From the NCBI GenBank assembly GCA_024742475.1, contig JANSYI010000025.1, forward strand, positions 1 through 64,000: a DNA stretch of 64,000 nucleotides, given 5' to 3'. Positions 9,421-18,973 of the stretch are shown piece by piece (within the stretch, counting starts at the first letter, position 1; the number at the start of each line of letters is the position of its first letter). The position numbers were made by a program, and so were the translations under genes. The stretch comes from a bacterium (lineage in GTDB: Bacteria; Myxococcota_A; Polyangia; Nannocystales; Nannocystaceae). Under the pieces are notes generated by a model that saw only the letters and a list, made by a program, of their open reading frames with translations, was not told the origin of the DNA and made no database searches.

Positions 9421-11124
9421 TCAGGCGGCGTGGCGAATGCCCTCGCGGCGCCTCTGCATGTTCGCCGCATCGTCCAAGCGCCCCGTCGCTTCGTATACGC
9501 CACACAGCCCCTCGAGGATCTCGTCGAGGGATCGGTGCTCGGGTCCCACGATCCCCTCGCGGATCTCGAGCGCGCTGCGAAAGGCCTGCTCGGCCGCACC
9601 GAACTGACCGCGTGCGACGTGAAGCTCGCCGAGCGCGACCTGCACCTCTGCGTACCGCGCGTGTGTGTCGGGCAGGCTTCGCCCCCGTAGCAGCTGCATC
9701 GCCCGGCGGGCGTACCGTTCGGCGGCTGCGAGCTCGGACCGCGCGGTGTGGACCCGCGAGGCCAGCGCGAGCACGCTGGCCCTCCGCGGGTGTTCGGCCA
9801 GCACCTCGCCCGCCAACACGACGGCACGCTGCACGTGCTTGTGCGCGTCCCGGTAGTTGCACTGGCGGCGGCTCAGCTCTGCCCACACCGCATGCCAGGC
9901 GCCGGTCAGGGAGGGCTGCGCCCCCAGCTGTTGACCTGCGCCACGCAGCCGCCGCTCCGCCTCGACGAGCAACCCCTCCGCCCGGGGGTCCTCCCCCAGG
10001 CCACAGGCGAGCCACGCCCGGTCGAGCAGCAGCGCGACGCCCTGGGGAGCGTCGGCGGGCAGCGGCGCCTCGCTGGCCCGGCGGTATTGCCGTTCCGCCT
10101 CGGCCTCGCGCCCCGTCTCGAGCGCGACGGTGCCCCGCCCGCGCAGCGCTTCGGCCCGCAGCGAAGCATCTTCACCGCCGGCCGACGCCGACGCGAGCAT
10201 CACGGCGCGACCGAACGACGCGTCCGCGTCACCGAAGCGACCGAGCTCGAAGAGCGTCCAGCCGAGCCCGACGAGCGAGTGCGCGACCGCGCGATCGAGT
10301 CCTCCGCTGGTCGTCGTCTCGGTGGGGCTCGGCGCGCGATACGGAGAGGAGACCGTCTCGTCACCAATGGATGTCGGCGTGGCCAAGGCCGCCGCGATCT
10401 CCCGATACTGCTCGTGCACCGCGAGCGCGTCGCGGAACGCCCGCTCCGAAGCCCCGAGGTCGCCGGAGCGCAGCGACGCCCACGCGAGGTCGTTGAGCAG
10501 CGAGCGAACCGTGCAGTCATCGGCGCCCGGAGCCTCGCCCACCAGCTCGATTGCGAGGCGGCACGCTCGGATCGCAGCGCGGTGCCGGCCATGCAGGGAG
10601 TGGTGTCGAGCGATGCGACGCAGCAGCCACGCCACGCGACCCGACCAGGCGTTGGGGACTCGGCCTCCCAACCCTGCGAGCAGCGCCTCGAGGCACGTGC
10701 TGGCCTGGTCGTGGTCGCCGAGCATGGAGGAGACGACCGCGAGGTTGTAGTTGCCCGAGAGCACCTCGGGCGAGGTCGCCGGGAGCTCGCGCTGCACCAT
10801 CACGAGCGCCCGCTCGTAGAAGGCCCGGGCCTCTTTGTAGCGGCCAGCCGCCAGCTTGGCGTCGCCCTGGTCTCGCAACACCGCGGCCGGCGCGTACCGA
10901 CGCGCCATCGACCGCAACGAGAGCGCCGCCGCCGTGGCCAACACCGCCATCATCGACGCAAATCCGACCAGGGGCTGACCGGCCTGGATCGCGATCATGA
11001 AGAGGCCGACGAGGCTGAGCGTGATCGGGATTCGGTACAGCGCCGGGGCGCGCCCATGCACGTGAACCGGAGCCCATCCGGCTTCTACGCGTGCGGGGAG
11101 CGTCACATCGGCCACCTCGTTCAT
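9421..11124 (-). CDS. membrane-bound TPR protein
   Basis: 567 residues from the ATG at 11124. The first 75 residues hold two adjacent membrane helices (ITLSLVGLFMIAIQAG and VGFASMMAVLATAAALSL). The remainder is a long run of tetratricopeptide repeats, for example GDAKLAAGRYKEARAFYERA, NYNLAVVSSMLGDHDQA and GELHVARGQFGAAEQAFRSA. These superhelices bind other proteins, so it is probably a cytoplasmic-side adaptor or part of a signalling complex. Much longer starts are open but run back over the divergent alpha-2-macroglobulin gene. The 93-base divergent gap must hold promoters for both. Confidence 0.8.
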   Translation of the reverse strand: MNEVADVTLPARVEAGWAPVHVHGRAPALYRIPITLSLVGLFMIAIQAGQPLVGFASMMAVLATAAALSLRSMARRYAPAAVLRDQGDAKLAAGRYKEARAFYERALVMVQRELPATSPEVLSGNYNLAVVSSMLGDHDQASTCLEALLAGLGGRVPNAWSGRVAWLLRRIARHHSLHGRHRAAIRACRLAIELVGEAPGADDCTVRSLLNDLAWASLRSGDLGASERAFRDALAVHEQYREIAAALATPTSIGDETVSSPYRAPSPTETTTSGGLDRAVAHSLVGLGWTLFELGRFGDADASFGRAVMLASASAGGEDASLRAEALRGRGTVALETGREAEAERQYRRASEAPLPADAPQGVALLLDRAWLACGLGEDPRAEGLLVEAERRLRGAGQQLGAQPSLTGAWHAVWAELSRRQCNYRDAHKHVQRAVVLAGEVLAEHPRRASVLALASRVHTARSELAAAERYARRAMQLLRGRSLPDTHARYAEVQVALGELHVARGQFGAAEQAFRSALEIREGIVGPEHRSLDEILEGLCGVYEATGRLDDAANMQRRREGIRHAA

Positions 11125-11217
11125 GGTCGCAGAAATCCCGCCGGCCGGGATCCCCGTGTTGGCGGCAGACCCAAGGCGGACCCCTGGACGTACATGGGGC
11201 GGATGTATGCTCGCCGC

Positions 11218-14200
11218 ATGAGGCACCCCGCGCGCGTTCGCCTTCGCACTCGCACCGGCTTGACATGGGCGCTTGCCGCCGTGCTCAGCGCGAGCTGCAC
11301 CAAGTCCGACGGCGGCGCCGACGAGTCGGCAAAGGCCGAAAAGAGCGAGTCGCCGAGCACGCCGGGCGCGCTGGACTTGTGGGACGGCGTGCCGCCTCTG
11401 CAGCCCGAGCCCGGCGACATCACCACCGAGTTGAAGCCCCGGCCGGGGCCCCTGGCACCCGAGTCGGTGAACGAGACGGTCGAGGTCCCCTTTCCCCCCG
11501 AGACCGGGCCCGACGAGGGCATCGCGGTCACGCCCCCCGCAGGGCCCCTGGAGGTCGAGCGCTTCGGGCCCACCGGAGAGCAGCCGCTGATCGACGCCGT
11601 GCGCGTGACGTTCAACGAGGCGATGGTCCCCCTGGCCACGGTCGAGGCGCTCGAGGTGAAGTCCGTCCCGCTGGAGATCGACCCGCCCATCGACGCGACC
11701 GCCCAGTGGCTCGGCACGCGGACCGTCGCCCTGCAGGCCAACGGCCGCCTCCCCTACTCCACCCAGTACACCGTCACGGTTCCCGACACCGCGACGTCCA
11801 TTCACGGTCACGGGCTGAAGGCTGCAAAGACGTGGACCTTCTCCACCCCCACGCTCACGCTCGAGTCAGCGACCCCCAGCGGCACCACCGTCGCCCTCGA
11901 CTCGACGATCACGCTGCGGTTCAACCAAGCGATCGAGCGCACCGCCCTCGCCGGGGCGCTGACCATGAAGGGCGGAGGACGGACGGTCGCGCTCGAGGTC
12001 ATGCCCTCGACGCTGGCTGCCGACGCCACCGAAGCGCAAAAGGAGCGCGAAGCCCGAGTGCTGCGCCTTCGGCCGAAGTCGAAGCTCGCCAAGAACACCG
12101 GCTACACGATTGCGATCCCCTCCGGGGTGTTCGGCGAGGGGCCGCGCAAGAGCGCCGCGATCGCCCACAGTTTCAGCACGTACCCGCCGCTGCGCCTCTC
12201 GGTCGCTCCCTGCGGCACCCCGTGCTGGGCGAGCAGCGGCATCCATCTGCAGGCCACCACCGCGCTGATGGATCCCAAGCTCGCCGAAAAGGTCGAAGTG
12301 AGCCCCGAGGTCGACAAGCTCGTGGTGTCGCAGAGCTGGCGCGGAATCTCCATGACCGGCGATTTCGAGGGCAACACCACGTACACGGTGAAGGTCGACG
12401 CCGACCTCACCGACACGTTCGGTCAGACGCTCGGAAAGCCCTTCGAGGCCAGGGTCAAGCTGGGGCCGCAGTACCCGAGCCTCGCGCTCACGCAGGGGCG
12501 ACGTCAGCCGCTCGTCGTCGAGTCGGGCAGCACGCCATCGATGCGCCTGCGCGTCGCCGGTCTGAAAGAGGTCGAGATCGAAGCGCGCGCCGTCGCCCCC
12601 GGAGACCTCGACGACTTCTTGGGCGGCTACTGGGACCGCGACTGGGCCTGGCCGTCCGGGCGCGGCACCTCCACGTTCGAGCGCACGTTCGACGTGGCCG
12701 GTTCGATGCGCAAGCCCGAAGAGCTGGCGCTCCCGCTGTCCGAGATGCTCGGCAAGGGCGGCACGATCGGGTGGTTCGTCGCCCGCTCCAACAAGTACGA
12801 GCTGTGGGGCTACGAGCAGCGTTCGGGGCTCGCGCAGATGTTCGAGGTCACCGATCTGGGCATCGCTTCGGTGCTCGACCACGACAGCGGGATGATCGCC
12901 GTCCACCGGCTGAGTTCCAACGAGCCCGTCGCGGGCGCCACCGTCAAGCTCTTCGACCGCTACGGTACCGAGCACTGGAGGGGCACCACCGACGCGGCAG
13001 GAATCGTGCTGCCCAAGGCGCAGACGAGCACGTTCGTCATCGCGGCCGAGACCCGCGAAGACGCGGCGTACATGACGGTCGATGGACAGACCCTCGCGGG
13101 GGGGTGGTCGTCCCGAAACACGCCCTCGGATGAACCCACGGCGTTCTTCTTCACCGACCGCACGCCCTACAAACCCGGCGAAACGATCCACCTCGTCGGC
13201 GTGCTGCGGACGTTGAAGGCCCAGCATGAGGGCAGCCTCGACCTGTACCGCCCCGACTCCAGCGCGACGTACCGGGTCACGAACCCCCGCGGCGTCGAAG
13301 TCGCCGAGGGCACGGTCAAGGTCGGCAAGACCGGCATCTTCACCCTCGACATCGAGACCAAGGAAGAGCACGGCACCGGCAACTTCTCGGTGCAGCTCAC
13401 GTTCGGCAACTGGTTCGGAAGCGACCGAAACTTCTACCACTCGATCCCGGTCGAGACCTTTCGGACGCCAGAGTTCGAGGTCGACGTGAAGCGCCCCGCA
13501 TCGACGCCCCTGATCTACGGAGACACGCTCACCGCCGCAGTCGTGGCCAAGTATCTGCACGGCGCGCCCATGGTCGGGGCCGACGTCCGCTACACCCTCG
13601 AGCGGACCGACAGCGGCTTCACGCCGCCGGGCGAGCTCAATCGCGACTTCCAGTTCGGCGCCCGCCCAGAGCACGCGCGCTGGGGATGGTGGACGCCGCC
13701 CTCGCGCATGGTCACCAGCGGGTCCGGAACGACCTCGCCCGATGGGTCCTTCGACGTCGAGCACCCGCTCGCCGTGGTCGACCCGCCCCCCAAGGAGGGT
13801 GAGGGCGCGACCAAGAAGGAGGAGGACGACGACGCTCCTCCGGGCGCCTCCACGTACAGCCTCTCCGCGACCGTCACCGACCAAAACCGCCAAGCGATCA
13901 GCAGCTCGAGCAGCTTCGTCGTGCACCCTGCCACCGTGTACGTGGGACTCCGCAGCGATGCCATGGTCCTCAAGGAAGGCGAGCGCACGACCGTCGACGC
14001 GGTCCTCGTCGACCTCGAGGGCGAGCGCGTCACGGGTCAGCCCATCACGGTGGAGGTCGTGCGCTCGCAGACCGTACGCAACGCGGTGGAGAAGAACGGA
14101 CGTTGGACGTACGCGTACGAGACGAAGGAGGAGCAGATCTCGACCTGCAATCTGACCTCCAAAGCGGTCTCGGCCAGCTGTGACGTCACCGTCGGCAAAG

Positions 14201-17200
14201 CCGGCACCTACTTCATCCGCGGCACGGCGAAGGACGAGGCGGGCCGCGAGACCCGCTCACAGACCCAGATGTTCGTGCACGGCAAGGACGCCGTGGTGTG
14301 GGGCAAGAACACCCGTCGCGTCGACCTGGTGCCCGACCGCAGCACGTATGCACCGGGCGACACCGCCAACATCCTCGTTCGCTCGCCCTTCGACGAGGCA
14401 CACGGGGTCTTGGTCGTGGAGCGCGAAGGCATCGCACGACGCATCCCGCTCGAGATTCACGGAGGCTCGGCCGCCGTGGAGGTGCCGCTTTCGAAGCACT
14501 GGGCCCCAGGCGTGACCGTCTCCGCCATGGTTTGGCGTGGGCGCACCACGGTCGAGGGCGCGCCCGCCGGGCAAGACCTGGGCATGCCCGCGGCGGCTGG
14601 CGGCAACGTGCAGCTAGAGATCAGCAACGCGTCCCACCGCATCGACGTGGGCGTCGAACTCTCGGCCGCGGAGATCGCCCCCAAGGGCACCCTCGAGGTC
14701 GAGCTCGAGACGAAGGACGCCAACGGCAAACCCGTCTCCGCCGGCGTGGCGCTGATGGTCGTGGACGAAGGCGTGTTGAGCCTGATGAACTACGCCACGC
14801 CCGACCCGCTGGCGTTCTTCATCCGCAAGCGCAACGGCGGCGTGTGGATGCACGCCCTGCACGCGAACGTGCTCCCTCGCGAAGAGGCCGCGCCCGAGGA
14901 CGCCGACGAGCCCGCGGCGATCGACGCCCCCGAAGACCCCCAGTCGGAGTTCAAGGCGGTCGAGGAGGAAGCGGACGATCTCTCGATGGCCGAGCCAGCT
15001 CCGCCCGCGGCGGCGGCCCCCGGAAGCGCCACGGGTCGCTTGGAGATGAATAAGGGCGCACGGCCGAGCGCCAAGCCCTCCCCCAAGAGGCGGAAGCTCA
15101 GCGCGGCCAGAGACAAGAAGGAAGGCGGCGGCGACGGCTACGCCTTCGACGCCGGCGAGGCGATGGCCCAGACCGTCTCCTTGCGCACGCTCTTCGCCAG
15201 CACGGCGTACTTCGACGGCACCTTGCAGACGGGCGCCGACGGCAAGCTCAGGGTCGAGATCGACATGCCGGAGAACCTGACGACCTTCCGCGTCATGGCG
15301 GTCGCCATCGACCAGGACGAAGCCGACAGGTTCGGGAGCGCCGACGCGCAGGTCCGGGTGCGCAAACCCGTCATGCTCCGCCCCTCGCTGCCGCGCTTCG
15401 CCAACTATGGCGACGCCTTCGAGGCGAGCGTGATGGTGGACAACCAGACCGGCGACGATCAGAAGATCCTGGTCGGCACGCGCGGCCTCAACGTCACCAT
15501 CGGCGCCGACGACCAGAAGTTCATCGACATCCCGGCCGGCGAGTCCCGCGAGGTCCGCTTCGACATGAAGACGCAGGAGGTCGGGACCATGCGGCTGCAG
15601 TTCGCGGCGATGAGCAGCGCTGGGCGCGACGCCACTCAGATCGAGCTCCCCGTGCACTACCCCGCGACAGCGGAGGCGTTCGCCGACTACGGCATGACGG
15701 ACAGCTCCGTCACGCGCGCGCTCGAACCTCCGCAGGGCGTGCTGCCCGCGTTCGGAGGCTTGGAGCTGAGCTTCAGCTCCACCGCGCTCTCCGGCCTCGA
15801 GGATTCGGTGCAGTACCTCGTCGACTACCCCTACGAGTGCGCCGAGCAGACCAGCAGCCGCGTCCTGCCGATCTTCGTGCTCGGCGACATCCTCGAGCAG
15901 TTCCCGATCGCCAGCGTGCGAGACCAGTACGCGCGGAAGGCCATCGCCGAGCGAGGCGTCCAGAAGCTGTTCGACAAGCAGAACCCCGACGGTGGCTTCG
16001 GCTACTGGCGCCGCGGGGAGAGCTGGCCCTACGTGTCCACCTGGGCGACGTTCGCCCTGATCGAGGGCAAGAAGGCCGGCTTCGAGGTCGACCAGCCCAA
16101 GCTCGACTCGGCGCTGAACTACGTCGAGAACTTCGTGCGCTACGGCCATCGCTCGCGCTGGGGCCACTACTACGACTGGACCACGCGCGCCTTCGGGGTG
16201 TGGCTGCTGAGCCGGGAGGGCCGTGGCAAGGACCTGTTCAGCACCGTGTGGGCGCATCGCGACGACGTGCCGCTGTACGCCCGCGCCTACCTCATGAGCG
16301 CCGCGCACACCTATGGCAAGACGACCGAGCGGGACATCATCCTCGAGGAGATCCGCAAGGCGATCATCGAGAGCCCCAAGACGATCCACTTCGAGGAGGG
16401 CCGAAGCGAAGCCGACGCTGCCGATGGGTTGCGCGTCCTCATGCACTCCAACGTGCAGACCGACGCCATCGTCCTGATGGCCATGCTCGACGCCGCGCCC
16501 GAGGATCCGATGCTGCCCAAGGTGATGGCCGGCATCATGGCGAGCCGCGACCCGATGAAGGGAGGGCGCTGGGGCAGCACGCACACCAACGCTTGGGCCC
16601 TGGTCGCTGCCAGTCGGTACTTCGAGGTGGTCGAAAAGGAGGAGCCCGACTTCGAGGCGCAAGCGTGGCTGGGCAAGACGTTCGCCGGCACGTTCGCCTT
16701 CGAGGGGCGGAGCATGACCAAGCAGCAGCAGACCATTCCAATGCGATCGCTGCTGGGCACCGAGGCCGACTCGCTGACGCTGGCCAAGAAGGGACCGGGC
16801 AAGCTCTACTACCGCCTGGGTCTGCGCTACGCGCCCGAGGACCTGAAGCTCGACGCGCGCAGCCAGGGATTCGTCGTCTCGCGCAAGTACGAGGCGCTGC
16901 CCGAGCCCGGAGAGAAGGAGGCCGACCCCGAAGCCGTACGCCAACTCGACGACGGGTCGTGGGTCGTCAAGGCCGGCACCAACGTCAAGGTCAGCCTCAA
17001 CGTCGTGGTCCGCGACCGCGCCAACTACGTCGTCGTGGACGACGCGCTCCCGGCCGGCTTCGAGGGACTCAACCCCAAGTTCGCCACCAACAGCGCCGCC
17101 TCGATCGCCGGCAGCGTCACGCTGGGCAGCACCTCGCCGGGCTACCGAAGCCGCTGGTGGTACCCCTGGTGGACCTTCGACCACAGCGACCTTCGCGACG

Positions 17201-17373
17201 ACCGCATGCTGTTGTTCGCCGACCGGCTGCCCGCGGGCGTCTACACCTACGCGTACACCGCCCGCGCGACGACCATCGGAGACTTCCTGCTTCCGCCGGT
17301 CAAGGCCGAGGCGATGTACGAGCCGGAGAGGTTCGGACACAGCAGCAGCAGCCGCGTGAAGGTGGTCGAGTAG
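11218..17373 (+). CDS. bacterial alpha-2-macroglobulin, lipoprotein with thioester
   Basis: A 2051-residue periplasmic protease trap of the YfhM / COG2373 type. The signal peptide ends at LSASC (Cys27), so it is a lipoprotein. N-terminal Ig-like/MG domains (from about residue 110) precede the macroglobulin core. A low-complexity acidic then basic stretch at about residues 1221-1312 (encoded by 14878-15150, including KRRKLSAARDKKEGGG) is a good bait region for proteases. The thioester motif CAEQ is intact at 1541-1544 (encoded at 15838), so a cleaved molecule can bind its attacker covalently. The TED domain helices and a C-terminal MG10-like domain follow. Family members guard the periplasm against foreign proteases, which suits a predator or prey of other bacteria. 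The usual partner pbpC is not next to it; a peptidase gene follows at 47 bases. Nearer upstream ATGs (11194) exist but spoil the signal peptide. Confidence 0.93.
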   Translation: MRHPARVRLRTRTGLTWALAAVLSASCTKSDGGADESAKAEKSESPSTPGALDLWDGVPPLQPEPGDITTELKPRPGPLAPESVNETVEVPFPPETGPDEGIAVTPPAGPLEVERFGPTGEQPLIDAVRVTFNEAMVPLATVEALEVKSVPLEIDPPIDATAQWLGTRTVALQANGRLPYSTQYTVTVPDTATSIHGHGLKAAKTWTFSTPTLTLESATPSGTTVALDSTITLRFNQAIERTALAGALTMKGGGRTVALEVMPSTLAADATEAQKEREARVLRLRPKSKLAKNTGYTIAIPSGVFGEGPRKSAAIAHSFSTYPPLRLSVAPCGTPCWASSGIHLQATTALMDPKLAEKVEVSPEVDKLVVSQSWRGISMTGDFEGNTTYTVKVDADLTDTFGQTLGKPFEARVKLGPQYPSLALTQGRRQPLVVESGSTPSMRLRVAGLKEVEIEARAVAPGDLDDFLGGYWDRDWAWPSGRGTSTFERTFDVAGSMRKPEELALPLSEMLGKGGTIGWFVARSNKYELWGYEQRSGLAQMFEVTDLGIASVLDHDSGMIAVHRLSSNEPVAGATVKLFDRYGTEHWRGTTDAAGIVLPKAQTSTFVIAAETREDAAYMTVDGQTLAGGWSSRNTPSDEPTAFFFTDRTPYKPGETIHLVGVLRTLKAQHEGSLDLYRPDSSATYRVTNPRGVEVAEGTVKVGKTGIFTLDIETKEEHGTGNFSVQLTFGNWFGSDRNFYHSIPVETFRTPEFEVDVKRPASTPLIYGDTLTAAVVAKYLHGAPMVGADVRYTLERTDSGFTPPGELNRDFQFGARPEHARWGWWTPPSRMVTSGSGTTSPDGSFDVEHPLAVVDPPPKEGEGATKKEEDDDAPPGASTYSLSATVTDQNRQAISSSSSFVVHPATVYVGLRSDAMVLKEGERTTVDAVLVDLEGERVTGQPITVEVVRSQTVRNAVEKNGRWTYAYETKEEQISTCNLTSKAVSASCDVTVGKAGTYFIRGTAKDEAGRETRSQTQMFVHGKDAVVWGKNTRRVDLVPDRSTYAPGDTANILVRSPFDEAHGVLVVEREGIARRIPLEIHGGSAAVEVPLSKHWAPGVTVSAMVWRGRTTVEGAPAGQDLGMPAAAGGNVQLEISNASHRIDVGVELSAAEIAPKGTLEVELETKDANGKPVSAGVALMVVDEGVLSLMNYATPDPLAFFIRKRNGGVWMHALHANVLPREEAAPEDADEPAAIDAPEDPQSEFKAVEEEADDLSMAEPAPPAAAAPGSATGRLEMNKGARPSAKPSPKRRKLSAARDKKEGGGDGYAFDAGEAMAQTVSLRTLFASTAYFDGTLQTGADGKLRVEIDMPENLTTFRVMAVAIDQDEADRFGSADAQVRVRKPVMLRPSLPRFANYGDAFEASVMVDNQTGDDQKILVGTRGLNVTIGADDQKFIDIPAGESREVRFDMKTQEVGTMRLQFAAMSSAGRDATQIELPVHYPATAEAFADYGMTDSSVTRALEPPQGVLPAFGGLELSFSSTALSGLEDSVQYLVDYPYECAEQTSSRVLPIFVLGDILEQFPIASVRDQYARKAIAERGVQKLFDKQNPDGGFGYWRRGESWPYVSTWATFALIEGKKAGFEVDQPKLDSALNYVENFVRYGHRSRWGHYYDWTTRAFGVWLLSREGRGKDLFSTVWAHRDDVPLYARAYLMSAAHTYGKTTERDIILEEIRKAIIESPKTIHFEEGRSEADAADGLRVLMHSNVQTDAIVLMAMLDAAPEDPMLPKVMAGIMASRDPMKGGRWGSTHTNAWALVAASRYFEVVEKEEPDFEAQAWLGKTFAGTFAFEGRSMTKQQQTIPMRSLLGTEADSLTLAKKGPGKLYYRLGLRYAPEDLKLDARSQGFVVSRKYEALPEPGEKEADPEAVRQLDDGSWVVKAGTNVKVSLNVVVRDRANYVVVDDALPAGFEGLNPKFATNSAASIAGSVTLGSTSPGYRSRWWYPWWTFDHSDLRDDRMLLFADRLPAGVYTYAYTARATTIGDFLLPPVKAEAMYEPERFGHSSSSRVKVVE

Positions 17374-17420
17374 GCTTCGCGGCGGTGGCCGAGCGCCGGG
17401 TTCTGTGGAAGAGTTCGGCG

Positions 17421-18911
17421 GTGCAAACACGCGCAAAGGCGGCGCTCGCGGGCGTCGGCCTGCTGGCGCTCGGAGCGTTCTGGCTCACCCTCCCTCGGGC
17501 AGCGCCGCCGGTGAGCGTGTCCGAAGCGGCTCCAGCTCCGCAGCGCCCCGGCGCGTTGGTCCCACGCCCCGACGTGCGGTGGATCGCCGCCGCGGGAGGC
17601 CAAGTTCCCGAGCTCAACCAGGTCTCCCTCGAGCAAGACCTTGCGCTCGCGGCACGGACGTTCGGTGGCACCGGGACCGTCTTGTTCGCCGCGGGTCCGG
17701 ACGCCCCGGTGGTTCAGGTGCTCGCGCAACCGAGGTCCAGCGATGATCCAGCCCGCGCGCTCGCCGAGCTGTTCGCGCCTCGGGGTGGCCGAGATGCCAC
17801 GTATCGTGCGCCCGAGATCGACGTCGATGGTCCGGCCACGGCGCAGTCGGTGAGCGCGGCGATCGAAGCGGCCGTCACAGTCCCGGGCCCCCCCCTGTTG
17901 GTCTACCTGGGCGGACACGGCAACCGAGGTCCGAGCGATGCCGAGAACACGGTGGAGCTGTGGGGGCAGTCGCAGCTCGACGCGATCGACCTCGCGGCGC
18001 TGCTGCGCGACACGAAGCGACCTGTGCAGGTCGTCGCGACGACATGTTTCTCCGGGGGGCTCGCCGAGCTCGCGTTCGCCGAGGCCAACGTCGAGGCGGG
18101 ACCGTTTCCCGGCGAGGTCTGTGGGCTCTTCGCGGCACCGCACGATCTCGAGGCGTCGGGGTGCGACCCCAACCCCGATCGCGCCGCCCAAGAGGGGTTC
18201 GGGCTGCATTTTCTGCGCGCGCTCGAGGGCAAGACCAAGGACGGCGCCACGGTGCCGATGGCGGAGATCGACTTCGACGGCGACGGCACGATCGGCGCGC
18301 GCGAAGCCCACGCATACGTGCGCATCCACAGCGCGGCGTTCGATGTCCCCACCTCCGTCTCAGAGCGCTGGCTCGAAGCGGTCGCCCCGGGCCCGGGCGC
18401 GGAGCGGGCGGACGTGGATCTGCCCGAAGAAGACGCGGTGATCGCCGCGCTGAGCCGGTCGTTGGCGCTCGTGGACGTGGTCGAGCGGGCCCGCGTTCAC
18501 CTTCGCGAGCTGGAGGCGAAGATCGAAACGCGCGGGCAGGCGCTCTCCCGCGCCCAGCAGACCGAAGAGCGCGCGTACCGAGCTGCAGCCGCCGAAATCC
18601 TTGCGCGCTGGCCGGTCCTCGACGACCCGTGGCATCCGGAGTTTGCGACGACCCTCGGCCGCAACATCGACGCGCTGCGCGAGCATTTCGCATCGGCGCC
18701 GAGCTACGCCACCTACCTCTCGGCGCGGGACGAAGTCGACCAACTGTCGACGCAAATCTTCGACCTCCGCGCAAAGGCTGCGCCCTACGAACGCCTCACC
18801 AGGAGCCTCCAATATCGCCGCCGAGCAGCACGCCTGGCCGCGCGCGGCGGCCCCCAGTGGGATCGGTTCGAGATGCTGCGACGCTGCGAGCTTCGAGCCC
18901 CACCTCGCTGA
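17421..18911 (+). CDS. caspase-like (clan CD) peptidase with EF-hand loop, membrane-anchored or secreted
   Basis: 496 residues from GTG at 17421, chosen for the purine-rich GGAAGAG eight bases ahead and for the good signal/anchor sequence that follows (AALAGVGLLALGAFW). The catalytic pair of clan CD cysteine peptidases is visible: His166 in YLGGHGNRGP at the end of a hydrophobic strand and Cys209 in VVATTCFSGG. A canonical 12-residue EF-hand loop, DFDGDGTIGARE (residues 284-295, Asp at 1, 3 and 5, Glu at 12), suggests calcium control. The C-terminal third is helical and charged with coiled-coil character. It lies 47 bases behind the alpha-2-macroglobulin gene, so the two are likely co-transcribed. 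It could be a gingipain/legumain-fold protease or an orthocaspase; substrate unknown. Confidence 0.8.
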   Translation: MQTRAKAALAGVGLLALGAFWLTLPRAAPPVSVSEAAPAPQRPGALVPRPDVRWIAAAGGQVPELNQVSLEQDLALAARTFGGTGTVLFAAGPDAPVVQVLAQPRSSDDPARALAELFAPRGGRDATYRAPEIDVDGPATAQSVSAAIEAAVTVPGPPLLVYLGGHGNRGPSDAENTVELWGQSQLDAIDLAALLRDTKRPVQVVATTCFSGGLAELAFAEANVEAGPFPGEVCGLFAAPHDLEASGCDPNPDRAAQEGFGLHFLRALEGKTKDGATVPMAEIDFDGDGTIGAREAHAYVRIHSAAFDVPTSVSERWLEAVAPGPGAERADVDLPEEDAVIAALSRSLALVDVVERARVHLRELEAKIETRGQALSRAQQTEERAYRAAAAEILARWPVLDDPWHPEFATTLGRNIDALREHFASAPSYATYLSARDEVDQLSTQIFDLRAKAAPYERLTRSLQYRRRAARLAARGGPQWDRFEMLRRCELRAPPR

Positions 18912-18935
18912 CCGCAATTCTTTCGCGAGCACCGC

Positions 18936-18966
18936 CCTCCTCACGAAAATACGGTTCGTGAGGAGG
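18936..18966 (+). promoter_or_regulatory. 12-bp hairpin burying the ribosome binding site of the sigma factor gene
   Basis: CCTCCTCACGAA (18936-18947) pairs perfectly with TTCGTGAGGAGG (18955-18966) across a 7-base loop. The 3' arm ends in AGGAGG, the Shine-Dalgarno of the sigma factor, spaced 7 bases from its ATG at 18974. There is no T-run, so a plain intrinsic terminator is less likely than a translation-blocking structure. Confidence 0.7.
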
Positions 18967-18973
18967 ACGACAG

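Noticed and set aside
11866..13926. 686-residue open frame opposite the alpha-2-macroglobulin gene
   Set aside because: It mirrors the coding frame of the macroglobulin gene; composition is Arg/Val/Gly/Asp-rich with no domain, as expected of a shadow in GC-rich DNA.
14614..17436. 940-residue open frame opposite the macroglobulin gene
   Set aside because: Same reason; the forward frame has the thioester motif and clear family signature.
18936..18966. Hairpin before the sigma factor as an ordinary terminator of the peptidase gene
   Set aside because: There is no T-run after the stem, and the 3' arm is exactly the ribosome site; not excluded, but a translation-control reading explains more.
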